Positions 1 through 7,158 of a stretch of DNA of 64,000 bases are shown one piece after another (position 1 is the stretch's first letter; each line of letters begins with the position of its first letter). The position numbers were made by a program, and so were the translations under genes. This DNA comes from Sphingobacterium multivorum (GTDB taxonomy: Bacteria; Bacteroidota; Bacteroidia; Sphingobacteriales; Sphingobacteriaceae). The stretch is from assembly GCF_039511225.1 (NCBI RefSeq), contig NZ_CP154261.1, positions 4,836,001 through 4,900,000 on the forward strand. Reading direction: 5' to 3'. Under the pieces are notes generated by a model. The model saw only the letters and a list, made by a program, of their open reading frames with translations. It ran no database searches and was not told the DNA's origin.

Positions 1-1313
1 TCCCGTCCTCCTTTCAGTAATACCGTCGCATTTTCAAAAGAAAGCGACCTTATATCGGCCAAAAAAGCAGCAGTATCGCTATATGAAATGGAAGGCACAT
101 CAAATTGTGCAGCCAATTTAGGCAACACTTCACCTATCAATATCAATTTATCCAAACGATACTCACTAAGCAAACGTCTCAGCTTGGACAAGCTTTTTTC
201 ATCTTCGATAGTAACACCGGGAATATCCGATAATATCAACATCTTGAACGGATGCTGGCCCTGTTGATTTAAAAACTCCAGGGCTATTTGTAGTGCATCC
301 AGATCATTACTATACGAGTCATCGATAATGGAGCTATTCTTTTTTCCTTTTTTTAACTCAAGACGCATCGCCACAGGCTGCAACTCTTTAATCCTCGATG
401 CGATCACTTCATTTTCATAACCAAAACGTAGCATCACCGCTACACAATTTATGGCATTCTCAACATTTCCTTTATCCACAAACGGTACTTCAACAGCAAA
501 GGTGCGCCCGGTATAATAGAAGGTTACCATAGTAAATCGGTCGTTGACCTGTTTGATGGAATACACCTCCAAAGAAAGCCCCTCATCAAGCCCCCAGGAA
601 AATTTTCGTGGCCGATAAGGCAATTGAACATTTTCAAGGTAAGTATTCGGAAAAATCATGGTTTCAACATGTTTAAACAACTCGAGCTTTTCATAAATCT
701 TTTCCTCCTTCGATTTAAAACCGGCTTTATGTGCCACACCAATGTTGGTCAATAGTCCCATGGTTGGTTTTATCATCTGCTCAAGGCGCTGCATTTCTCC
801 TTTCTCTGAAATTCCTGCTTCGATCAGCGCAAGATTATACTGATCGGATAGTCCCCATAACGAAAGTGCCACACCGAGCTGAGAGTTATAACTCTTGGGA
901 CTTCTATAGATCTTATATTCAGGAGACATCAGCTGAAAAAGCCATTCTTTCACTATCGTTTTACCATTGCTACCAGTGATTCCAATGACCGGGTAATCGA
1001 ATTTCTTCCGATGAAAAGTTGCCAGTTCCTGCATAGCGACCAAGCTATCCGCTACCCAAAGAATGTTAGCCTCCAAAAACTCCATTTCCTGTGCACTATC
1101 GATTTGAAGCACAAAATTACGAACTCCCTTATCATAAGCTTCTCTAATATAACGGTGGCCATCTCTATTCTTCTGAAGTGCAAAAAAAATCCCGTTGTCC
1201 GCTTGGACAATTTTACGGCTGTCGTAAAATAAATGCTGGACAAAAGAATTGGGATCCGTGATAAATGTGCGATTGGGATGTAAAATCTGGGCGATTTCCG
1301 ATATTTTGTACAT
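1..1313 (-). CDS. murF: MurF, UDP-MurNAc-tripeptide--D-Ala-D-Ala ligase (partial)
   Basis: Cytoplasmic peptidoglycan enzyme that adds D-Ala-D-Ala to the UDP-MurNAc-tripeptide using ATP. The reading frame stays open from the ATG at 1313 to the window edge, giving about 437 residues. The N-terminus (MYKISEIAQIL) is typical of the family, and the ATP-binding loop ITGSNGKT lies about a third of the way in. The central Mur ligase domain and the start of the C-terminal domain (DDSYSNDLDAL) follow. An AGGAG sits just upstream of the start. In many Bacteroidota MurF is fused to a C-terminal alanine racemase. That part would lie before base 1 and cannot be judged. The gene diverges from recX across 77 bases. 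Confidence 0.93.
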   Translation of the reverse strand, partial: MYKISEIAQILHPNRTFITDPNSFVQHLFYDSRKIVQADNGIFFALQKNRDGHRYIREAYDKGVRNFVLQIDSAQEMEFLEANILWVADSLVAMQELATFHRKKFDYPVIGITGSNGKTIVKEWLFQLMSPEYKIYRSPKSYNSQLGVALSLWGLSDQYNLALIEAGISEKGEMQRLEQMIKPTMGLLTNIGVAHKAGFKSKEEKIYEKLELFKHVETMIFPNTYLENVQLPYRPRKFSWGLDEGLSLEVYSIKQVNDRFTMVTFYYTGRTFAVEVPFVDKGNVENAINCVAVMLRFGYENEVIASRIKELQPVAMRLELKKGKKNSSIIDDSYSNDLDALQIALEFLNQQGQHPFKMLILSDIPGVTIEDEKSLSKLRRLLSEYRLDKLILIGEVLPKLAAQFDVPSISYSDTAAFLADIRSLSFENATVLLKGGR

Positions 1314-1390
1314 TCTCCTGATATTTTTTGATTGTGTCAAAACTGAACATTTTTTTAGTTATTTCATATTATTTTTGAAATTTTGACAAT

Positions 1391-1879
1391 ATGTTTGACG
1401 AGGAAAAAAGAAATAAGAAGATATTAACGCAGCATCAGGCACAGTTGAAAGCGGAAAGCTATTGCGTCTATCAAGAACGCGCACAGCAAGAAGTACGCGA
1501 TAAGCTCTACAGCTGGGGACTACACGAAGTAGAAGTCGAAAATATTTTGGCCAATTTGATCGCCGATAATTTTTTAAATGAAGAACGCTTTGCTATTGCC
1601 TACTGTAACGGAAAGCTCCGCATGAAAGGCTGGGGTAAAGTAAAAATCAAGCAGGCACTCAAGGCAAAACGGGTATCCGAACAATTGATAAAAATTGCAT
1701 TTAAGCAAATCGATCTCGATGAATATGAACAAATCTTAAATCACATCATTGACAAAAAACTCCGTGAGATTAGTGGCAAGGACCGCTATGCGGTTAAAAA
1801 CAAAGTTTATCAGTTTGCACTATCTCGCGGATTTGAGAGTGATTTAATTTTTTCTATACTGAATTCAAAGGAGTTATAA
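1391..1879 (+). CDS. recX: RecX family regulatory protein
   Basis: RecX proteins bind RecA filaments and limit recombinase activity. The 162-residue product has the usual RecX length and the family's three-helix repeats: a first unit around residues 20-60 with YLxxRxxSExEL-like spacing, then LNEERFAIAYCNGKLRMKGWG, the best conserved RecX block, followed by KIKQALKAKRVS. No recA is nearby. It is divergent from murF and stops shortly before the tRNA promoter. The start at 1391 is the first ATG after a short A+T-rich gap. The fold assignment is firm; regulation is not visible. Confidence 0.9.
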   Translation: MFDEEKRNKKILTQHQAQLKAESYCVYQERAQQEVRDKLYSWGLHEVEVENILANLIADNFLNEERFAIAYCNGKLRMKGWGKVKIKQALKAKRVSEQLIKIAFKQIDLDEYEQILNHIIDKKLREISGKDRYAVKNKVYQFALSRGFESDLIFSILNSKEL

Positions 1880-1907
1880 AAAACACAGAAAGAAAGTAAA
1901 TAAATAT

Positions 1908-1938
1908 TTTGCAATATTGAATTTTCGCTCTATATTTG
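1908..1938 (+). promoter_or_regulatory. Bacteroidota promoter of the tRNA-Gly/tRNA-Leu pair
   Basis: TTTG at 1908-1911 and TATATTTG at 1931-1938 are separated by 19 bases. This matches the -33/-7 consensus known from Bacteroides (TTTG and TAnnTTTG). The same 19-base spacing occurs before the tRNA-Lys and both tRNA-Ser genes here. Confidence 0.75.
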
Positions 1939-1991
1939 CATCACCAAAAAGGAACGCAAGGTTCTTTTAAAAATTGAAATAAAATTCCAAT

Positions 1992-2064
1992 GCGAAAATA
2001 GCTCAGCTGGTAGAGCACAACCTTGCCAAGGTTGGGGTCGCGAGTTCGAATCTCGTTTTTCGCT
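1992..2064 (+). tRNA. tRNA-Gly (GCC)
   Basis: A full cloverleaf can be folded. Acceptor arm GCGAAAA pairs with TTTTCGC. The anticodon loop TTGCCAA, closed by CAACC/GGTTG, gives anticodon GCC. The TTCGAAT loop is present. CCA is not encoded. It is followed five bases later by tRNA-Leu in one transcript. Confidence 0.96.
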
Positions 2065-2069
2065 CACCT

Positions 2070-2154
2070 GCCTAGGTGGTGGAACTGGTAGACACGCAGG
2101 ACTTAAAATCCTGTTCCCGTTAAGGGAGTGCGGGTTCGATTCCCGCCCTAGGTA
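2070..2154 (+). tRNA. tRNA-Leu (TAA), integration target
   Basis: An 85-base class II tRNA with a long variable arm. Acceptor GCCTAGG pairs with CCTAGGT (first pair G-U). The anticodon loop CTTAAAA, closed by CAGGA/TCCTG, gives TAA. Its last three bases begin the repeat GTACAAGAA that recurs at 13148-13156, so this gene is the attachment site of the island on its right. The stop codon of the antisense recombinase (2148-2150) lies inside its acceptor arm. Confidence 0.96.
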
Positions 2155-2160
2155 CAAGAA
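2152..2160 (+). other. attL core of the tRNA-Leu island
   Basis: GTACAAGAA here is repeated exactly at 13148-13156. Both copies are preceded, seven bases upstream, by GATTCCC, so the right-hand copy resembles the 3' part of the tRNA (T-arm to end). This is the expected look of an element integrated at a tRNA 3' end. Confidence 0.75.
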
Positions 2161-2183
2161 GGGATTAACGAATTTCCTTCTAT

Positions 2184-2213
2184 GGCTTGCTCCACAAAGA
2201 GCAAGCCTTTTTT
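2184..2213 (+). terminator. Hairpin with T-tract after tRNA-Leu
   Basis: GGCTTGCTC (2184-2192) pairs with GAGCAAGCC (2199-2207) and is followed by six T. It may end the tRNA transcript in the integrated state. On the other strand the same bases encode the conserved KGLLFVEQ of the recombinase, so the hairpin may be coincidental to that coding constraint or serve both roles. Confidence 0.6.
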
Positions 2214-2347
2214 GTTCATAGCCAGATAGTTATGATGGAAAATAGGATTGAGCGTGGGTGTTCTAAACGTACCATTTTGGGATCAAGCAGACTTCTTGGG
2301 GGAATATCAAAAATTTCCTAGTTTAGCATCTTTAATACAGATATCCC

Positions 2348-2701
2348 TTGCAAGACGCCGAACGTAAATTACTATCGCTATTGATGCCCGAAGGGCTTTT
2401 AGAATACTTTCAGATTTTAGAAGTCGATCAGGTTGACAATCAACTCCACATTTATTTAGACGAGCTTAATATTTCTCCAACAGGCTATGAGAACAGCAAG
2501 CTGGAGTCAAAGGGCTTTATGCCTTCTACAGAGATTTCCGACTTTCCCATTAGAGGTCAGAAAGTTACATTACATATCCGCCGCCGTCGCTGGACAGTCT
2601 TAGATACGGGACAGATTATCACAAGAGATTGGAACCTGGTCCGTGAAGGTACCCGAATGACAACTGAATTCGGGCTTTTTTTAAAGAAGATATTTGGATA
2701 A
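2348..2701 (+). CDS. ISAon1-type transposase N-terminal region protein
   Basis: A 117-residue protein carrying the N-terminal, probably DNA-binding, part of an ISAon1-family transposase. It ends with the family-typical block HIRRRRWT...REGTRMTTEFGLFLKKIF. The start is a TTG; an in-frame TAA lies five codons upstream and no ATG is available. Its stop overlaps the start of the catalytic ORF (2694) by eight bases, in a different frame. Coupled translation is the simplest way for the two parts to be made together. Confidence 0.8.
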   Translation: MQDAERKLLSLLMPEGLLEYFQILEVDQVDNQLHIYLDELNISPTGYENSKLESKGFMPSTEISDFPIRGQKVTLHIRRRRWTVLDTGQIITRDWNLVREGTRMTTEFGLFLKKIFG

Positions 2702-3677
2702 CTATCCTGTAAGTGCCCAATTGGTAGGATTATTCTTCCAGATGGACGGCAAGCAACTTCAGGATCAATACAAGAACCATCTCAGTGACTTCCATGATTG
2801 GGGCCAAAAGCCACATGCAGAGCGATGGACTCTTTTCCCCGGGAATATCTCCGAACGCTTGAGCATCGATGAGACCAGTTTTAGCAACGGTGAATTATAT
2901 ACCATTGTTAGCAGTAAATCGGCAAAAGGGCGTAAAGGGACGATTTTGGCAACTATCAGGGGCACAAAGACTGAGGATATCATGACTGTTCTTGAGCGAA
3001 TACCTTTACGTTCAAGGAATAAGGTAAAGGAGGTGACCATGGATATGTCACCGAACATGGCTAAGGCAATCCGTAGATGTTTCAGGAATGCCAGGCGTAT
3101 GGTCGATCGGTTCCATGTCCAAAAGTTAGCTTACGATGCAGTGCAGGAACTCCGTATCAGGTATCGTTGGGAAGTATTGGATGCGGAAAGCAAGAAGATA
3201 ATGGAATCGCGAAAGGGAGGAATCCCATATGAACCCGAGTTGTTGCCTAATGGAGACAAGCTCAAACAGCTACTGGCTAGATCCAGACACCTCTTGTTCA
3301 AGCATCTAGGCCGATGGTCCGAAAATCAGAAACACCGAGCTGAACAGTTGTTCATGCGGTTTCCCAAACTAAAGCTGGCTTATGACCTTGGAATTGCCCT
3401 GGGGGACATATTCAATAAATGCAGGGACAAAAAGATAGCATTTACCAAACTGGGACTGTGGCATAATCAGGTTGAGAATGCGGGCATCGCCTCTTTTGAG
3501 AGCGTAGCAAGATCCATTGCAGCACATCATCAATATATCCTACACTACTTCGACAACAGAAGCACCAATGCTTCAGCAGAATCTTTCAATGCAAAGCTCA
3601 AAGCTTTCAGGAGTGTCTTTCGTAGCGTAAGAGACACCACATTCTTCTTATATAGAGTAATGAAACTGTATGCTTAA
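2694..3677 (+). CDS. ISAon1/ISL3-type DDE transposase
   Basis: Catalytic transposase of the insertion sequence, 327 residues, DDE_Tnp_ISL3 fold. Acidic residues expected for catalysis are visible: the first D in SIDETSFSNGELYT (around residue 57), the second in VTMDMSPNMAKAIR (around 117), and the E in NASAESFNAKLKAFR near the end (around 295). The conserved DRFHVQKLAYDA block follows the second D. TTG at 2694 lies inside the end of the preceding ORF and is the only start close to it. The frame is open and complete, so the element may still be mobile. Confidence 0.88.
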   Translation: MDNYPVSAQLVGLFFQMDGKQLQDQYKNHLSDFHDWGQKPHAERWTLFPGNISERLSIDETSFSNGELYTIVSSKSAKGRKGTILATIRGTKTEDIMTVLERIPLRSRNKVKEVTMDMSPNMAKAIRRCFRNARRMVDRFHVQKLAYDAVQELRIRYRWEVLDAESKKIMESRKGGIPYEPELLPNGDKLKQLLARSRHLLFKHLGRWSENQKHRAEQLFMRFPKLKLAYDLGIALGDIFNKCRDKKIAFTKLGLWHNQVENAGIASFESVARSIAAHHQYILHYFDNRSTNASAESFNAKLKAFRSVFRSVRDTTFFLYRVMKLYA

Positions 3678-3710
3678 AAACTTTACCCCCCAAACTTTCG
3701 GTATGATCCC

Positions 3711-4301
3711 CATTTTCAAAGGTCAGTCCTTCTTTGAACACCCTATTTAAAATCGAATGTTTTTCGTTGATTGTAGCACGTTTGAATAGTTCAGGTATAT
3801 TCAACAATTGTGGAATTAATTCTATCTGCTTTTTAACCTTTCCAACAATATCAACGGACAGATCAGTTATTTCGGATTTTAACCTAGCTAGTTCTATTGA
3901 AAACCTTTTATACCCTTTCTGATAAGTTTCTCCATTAATTATATCGTTCAAAACTTTATCTTCAAGTCTCTCAAGCTTTGTCTCCGTTTCTTTCAATTGC
4001 AATTTTTTACTCTTCAATTCTATAGATCGTACTTTCGTTACTTTTGCCAATTCATCTTTAATATAGCCGATCAGTTCATTAACCTGTTGCTGATTAAAAC
4101 TTAAATGTTCAATCAAAAGATTATATCTTTCGTGCAAGAGTTTTCCGGGAATATTTATTGAAGTGTGATTTACGCAACGGTAATACAAATAATAGTTCAT
4201 TTTACCTTTACTATATCCAGCCGTCATATGACCTCCGCAACAAGTAGCTTTAAGAATGCCGAAAAGCCATTGGCAAGTAGCAATTTGGCTGTACCTAGTT
4301 C
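3711..4301 (-). pseudogene. Serine recombinase, middle fragment
   Basis: Minus-strand fragment with the zinc-ribbon of large serine recombinases (TCCGGHMTAGYSKGK, then YYLYYRC), followed by a long coiled coil (about residues 45-130 of the fragment) and the end of the recombinase domain (INEKHSILNRVFKEGLTFENG). It is cut by the insertion sequence at FENG and continues at 2278. Upstream, a stop near 4300 and the loss of similarity before LKATCC show that the N-terminal resolvase and DNA-binding parts, including the catalytic serine, are missing. The gene is inactive in two ways: insertion and 5' deletion. Confidence 0.85.
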
Positions 4302-4351
4302 AACCTTATTTTCGTTATAACGCAAAATGCCTCGCATACTCTTCCCAATTT

Positions 4352-4758
4352 TTATCCGTGCAACCATCTGTCTGCTAGTTGTGATACGATGGTCAAAAGC
4401 CGTATGATTTCAGGTTCCAATTGGGCATATATTTTAGCAGTTTTGTTTTCATGGTATTGCCTTTCCTTAGCCGATTTGGCAATGTGATATTTGTGAGTCT
4501 GCTGATTGATATTGACACCTATGCTTTTGATTTCCTTACGGATCATGGACAGTTCTTCCATAATTGGGTTCATGGTCCTATCCTTTACAATGAAATTGAT
4601 TTTCCTGTTCTCAAGAATATCACGGACTATCTGTCCAACGGACTTTGCCCCACTACCTGCTGTAACTTGACCAGCTTTTCGAAAAGGGCTTTGTTCAGCC
4701 TTACAATAATGGGATCGGTTAATACATCTTCTTGATTTTTGATTTGTTTACGTGACAT
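4352..4758 (-). pseudogene. MobC-like mobilization protein, frameshifted
   Basis: Relaxosome accessory protein of the MobC/BfmC kind found on Bacteroidota plasmids and mobilizable elements. The ATG at 4758 is preceded by an AGGAGG and opens MSRKQIKNQ...DPIIVRLNKALFEKL. After KLQ the frame fails. The continuation in another frame, TAGSGAKSVGQIVRDIL then MNPIMEEL...LSIVSQL-like helices to 4352, is the expected MobC body. One lost base near position 4670 explains the break. No relaxase gene follows; the next sequence on this strand is the recombinase remnant. Family assignment is from motif recall. Confidence 0.7.
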
Positions 4759-4791
4759 GTTCCTCCTTTTCTTCTGTCTTCCAGAATTTGC

Positions 4792-4939
4792 GAGTTCCGA
4801 GCAAATTCCCTGGCCTCAAGGACGGCAAAGAGTTTTTCGGATACGGGCGCAGCCGTATACGAAAATACATCTTTGCTGCCCACACGTGTGGGCCAGAATG
4901 CTCCTAAGAAAAAGTGCCCGTAGCAACTTTTTGGAACTC
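4792..4939. promoter_or_regulatory. Nested inverted repeats upstream of mobC (oriT candidate)
   Basis: Four inverted repeats sit within 150 bases: GAGTTCC (4792-4798) with GGAACTC (4933-4939); ATACGG (4841-4846) with CCGTAT (4853-4858); the perfect 16-base palindrome GCCCACACGTGTGGGC (4878-4893); and AAAAAGT with ACTTTTT (about 4912-4935). The area is also more G+C-rich than its surroundings. Position directly upstream of a mobC-like gene is where transfer origins usually lie. An origin of transfer or a mob operator is plausible but unproven. Confidence 0.45.
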
Positions 4940-5207
4940 AGTTTTTAATTATTTACAGAAGCAAATTTGGAAGGTAAATATGGGTTCCTTTGACAAGGTA
5001 TCGGGGAGTTGTTAAAGATTATTTTCCGATTATTTATCCCTTTAGTTTTAATATATTTGGCGAATATCAACCCTATTTAAAATCCTGTATGGCGAAAAAC
5101 CAAACTTTGATAAGTCCTAAAAATATTCTGTATCTGATTGGCAAGCACTAGATCTGGACAATAATCTAAACGATTGGGAAAAAGCAATAGCTATCTTCGA
5201 AGATCGA

Positions 5208-5702
5208 ATGAATGGAAGATATTTTGATCAAATTGCTGTACTTGAAAAACCAGGTGCAAGCAACTCCAATACATTTTCCGGATTTGCAATTATGGCCATA
5301 GACTGCATGATCATAGAGACATTACAACAGTTCTATCACGGAATAGATAAAACTCCGCAAAGCCAAAGCATAAGATCATTTCATAATTTTTTTCGTCGAT
5401 CTCCAAAATTAAATTCATTTTTTACGAATTACCCAAAATCAAAGATTTTTTATAAGCAAATAAGATGTGGATTATTGCATCAAGCACAGACTAAGAACAG
5501 ATCAGTAATACATATAAGAAAAGAACCTGTACTAGCATGGATAGATGATACAGACTTCAATCAGGGCATTTCTATTCAACGGAAGCATTTTCATCAGGAG
5601 ATCTTATCAGTTTTTAAGAAATATTGCTCGGATCTCAGAAATCCAAATGAGATTGGTTTACGTGCAAAATTTAGAACTAAAATGGGCTTTATTGTAAAAT
5701 AG
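5208..5702 (+). CDS. Hypothetical protein of the island
   Basis: A 164-residue protein without a recognised domain. It has no signal peptide or membrane segment and is fairly basic. Visible blocks are FAIMAIDCMIIETLQQFYHG in the first third, RCGLLHQAQTKNRSVI in the middle and FRTKMGFIVK at the end. The same frame is open back to 5121 without an ATG or GTG (its residues read KYSVSDWQALDLDNN), and this stretch looks protein-like, so the true N-terminus may be longer or the 5' end damaged. It lies between the mobilization remnant and the bacteriocin-like cluster. Confidence 0.6.
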   Translation: MNGRYFDQIAVLEKPGASNSNTFSGFAIMAIDCMIIETLQQFYHGIDKTPQSQSIRSFHNFFRRSPKLNSFFTNYPKSKIFYKQIRCGLLHQAQTKNRSVIHIRKEPVLAWIDDTDFNQGISIQRKHFHQEILSVFKKYCSDLRNPNEIGLRAKFRTKMGFIVK

Positions 5703-5952
5703 GGCTATTTAACTTTTTAATAGATAAATATCCTTTACATCTTTTCTTAGTACCGAGACTACTTTTCATTCAAAATTATTACATAAGAAACTATCTAATT
5801 TCAGCCATTTTACTTTCATGTAATGATTACCACTTATTGATTAATAAAAAAAAGGCTTTTACAAAAAAAAGATTGTAAACAAGTTGATATTGATAATTTA
5901 ACATCACAATACATCAAAATAATTGTAGTATTTAATATATCATTTAATAATT

Positions 5953-5966
5953 TTTGTTTAAACAAA
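5953..5966. promoter_or_regulatory. 14-base palindrome upstream of the fulvocin-like gene
   Basis: TTTGTTTAAACAAA is a perfect palindrome ending 27 bases before the ATG at 5994, in an A+T-rich 290-base gap that begins the cargo cluster. It could be an operator for a repressor or activator. No regulator gene is evident in the cluster, and simple A+T richness makes chance palindromes more likely. Confidence 0.35.
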
Positions 5967-5993
5967 TTTCATTATTAATTTTTAAATACAATT

Positions 5994-6602
5994 ATGAACA
6001 AATTATCTTTATTTACTTTGCTTTCATGTTGCATATTATTTCTTGGTTCATGCAGCAAAGAAAGCCAGTCCATTCAAACCACTGATGAAAGTAACTCAAA
6101 CCTAACTAAAGCTATGATGTCCTTAAAAACATCGGATGCAAGAAAGGCAAGTTTTGCTGACCAATTATCCAATGAAGAGAAAATTTCATTCGTTGAAAAT
6201 AGGTTAAATTCAGTTATATTGGAATTAGAGCTTGATGAGAACCAAATTCATTTGATAAATGAACTAAAACCATTTCTAAAACCAGAATTATATATTAGAG
6301 GAAGTAAGCTAAATCAAGATGCTATTGAATTTACCATACGATGGGGCGAAAGGGCTATTAAACTATTTTCAAAAGAGCAACTAGCTTACATATTCTCTTT
6401 TAAAACATTTGATGAATTTAAACAAGCAGCGACGAATGTTAATATTAAAAGCACAACAAGAGCTGGTGTAGAAGATTGTGACTGTTCAACCCAAAGCGAT
6501 TGGTGTAGTGCAGGTACTGAATGTGGAGGACCTGCATGTGGTTTCCAAAGTTATGCTTGTGGTACACTATATCTATGGCATTGTGATGGTCTTTGTACAT
6601 AA
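5994..6602 (+). CDS. Fulvocin C-like bacteriocin precursor lipoprotein
   Basis: A 202-residue protein with a lipoprotein signal (hydrophobic stretch, then LGSC at residues 17-20), a charged helical middle region, and a cysteine-rich C-terminus. The last 41 residues hold eight cysteines, at 162, 164, 171, 177, 182, 189, 197 and 201, with spacing C-x-C-x6-C-x5-C-x4-C-x6-C-x7-C-x3-C. From memory, fulvocin C of Myxococcus fulvus is a 45-residue bacteriocin with four disulfides and nearly the same spacing, including a CxCST.SD.C start. I infer a pre-pro-bacteriocin: secreted, perhaps lipid-anchored, with the C-terminal domain released by cleavage after about TRAGVED. It starts a run of same-strand genes to 12015. 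Confidence 0.75.
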   Translation: MNKLSLFTLLSCCILFLGSCSKESQSIQTTDESNSNLTKAMMSLKTSDARKASFADQLSNEEKISFVENRLNSVILELELDENQIHLINELKPFLKPELYIRGSKLNQDAIEFTIRWGERAIKLFSKEQLAYIFSFKTFDEFKQAATNVNIKSTTRAGVEDCDCSTQSDWCSAGTECGGPACGFQSYACGTLYLWHCDGLCT

Positions 6603-6651
6603 TTTTAGCCTTTTACTAGGCTAATCATCTAACAAATAAAAATTTTACTTT

Positions 6652-7065
6652 ATGGAATCACCTTCATTATTAAAAAAACACAGTAGAATATTAGGTAGCA
6701 CTTATCTGATCATGATTTTTCTTTCAATTATTTCTTGCAAGTCTAATGCCGATATTAAATTTTTAGCAGAAGATCTTCAAATCGGTAATATCAAAATAGG
6801 AGAAAGTAAAGAAATCATTACTCAATTGACAAATATAGGAAACGATACTCTTTTAATTGAAAACGTTTCTGCTGGTTGTCATTGTACAAATGTAATTATT
6901 AATAGAAAGAAAGTGTCACCTGGAGAAAAAGCAGATATTAATCTTACTTTGAAAGCAGGTAAAGACATGAAAGACAATGATAAAATAAATGTTCCAATAG
7001 TTATTAGGAGCAATACTAAAAACAAATTCGACGAATTCTACATTAGCGGAACAGCAAGAATGTAA
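6652..7065 (+). CDS. DUF1573 domain lipoprotein
   Basis: A 137-residue predicted lipoprotein (signal region, then SIISC). The body is a single DUF1573, an immunoglobulin-like fold related to ASH domains: DLQIGNIKIGES opens the first strands, ENVSAGCHCTNV is the family's conserved cysteine motif, and PVIRSNTKN...FYISGTA closes it. DUF1573 proteins are common in Bacteroidota and have no firm function. It lies 49 bases after the fulvocin-like gene and probably shares its transcript. In this context it may help hold, fold or protect against the cysteine-rich product; this is inference. Confidence 0.8.
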   Translation: MESPSLLKKHSRILGSTYLIMIFLSIISCKSNADIKFLAEDLQIGNIKIGESKEIITQLTNIGNDTLLIENVSAGCHCTNVIINRKKVSPGEKADINLTLKAGKDMKDNDKINVPIVIRSNTKNKFDEFYISGTARM

Positions 7066-7158
7066 ATATTAAATAGACATTAAGTTAGTTTTAAAGCTTT
7101 TTTCATTTCTGCCATTTAGCCTATTGGAACAAGGAACGAAATACATCATGTTCATAAT

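Larger units (their letters stand above)
2148..2278 (-). pseudogene. Serine recombinase, C-terminal fragment at attL
   Basis: Read on the minus strand, this fragment continues the recombinase interrupted by the insertion sequence: FRTPTLNPIFHHNYLAM, NKKGLLFVEQ, then a stop at 2148-2150. The motif FRTP...N followed by KGLLFxEQ is the usual C-terminal block of Bacteroidota site-specific serine recombinases. Removing the insertion sequence plus one 6-base target duplication joins it in frame to the fragment at 3711-4301. The last codons (S-C-T-stop) are formed by the attachment core and tRNA-Leu sequence, so they depend on integration. Confidence 0.82.
2279..3710 (+). mobile_element. ISL3/ISAon1-like insertion sequence
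   Basis: A 1432-base insertion sequence. The left end GGGATCAAGCAGACTTC.TTGGGGG and the inverted right end GGGATCATACCGAAAGT.TTGGGGG form imperfect terminal repeats (about 16 of 24 positions agree). CATTTT stands directly outside both ends (2273-2278 and 3711-3716), a 6-base target duplication. Excision with one copy restores the serine recombinase frame exactly, which fixes the ends. ISL3 elements usually give 8-base duplications, so the family label rests on the transposase. Confidence 0.85.

Noticed and set aside
1320..1390. GTCAAAA/TTTTGAC inverted words between murF and recX as an SOS-type operator
   Set aside because: The words are short, widely spaced and A+T-rich, and do not match a LexA site I can name.
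1930..2157. 75-residue minus-strand ORF over the tRNA pair
   Set aside because: It is the antisense reading of two tRNA genes, with the GRESNPHSL-type peptide that tRNA antisense frames always give.
2670..2701. Programmed -1 frameshift joining the two transposase ORFs at the T-run
   Set aside because: The second ORF lies in the +1 frame, not -1, and its frame is closed at 2682-2684 just after the T-run. A TTG start overlapping the first stop explains it more simply.
4739..4948. 69-residue plus-strand ORF over the inverted-repeat region
   Set aside because: It lies antisense to the mobC-like start and through the palindromes, has no start signal and resembles no protein.
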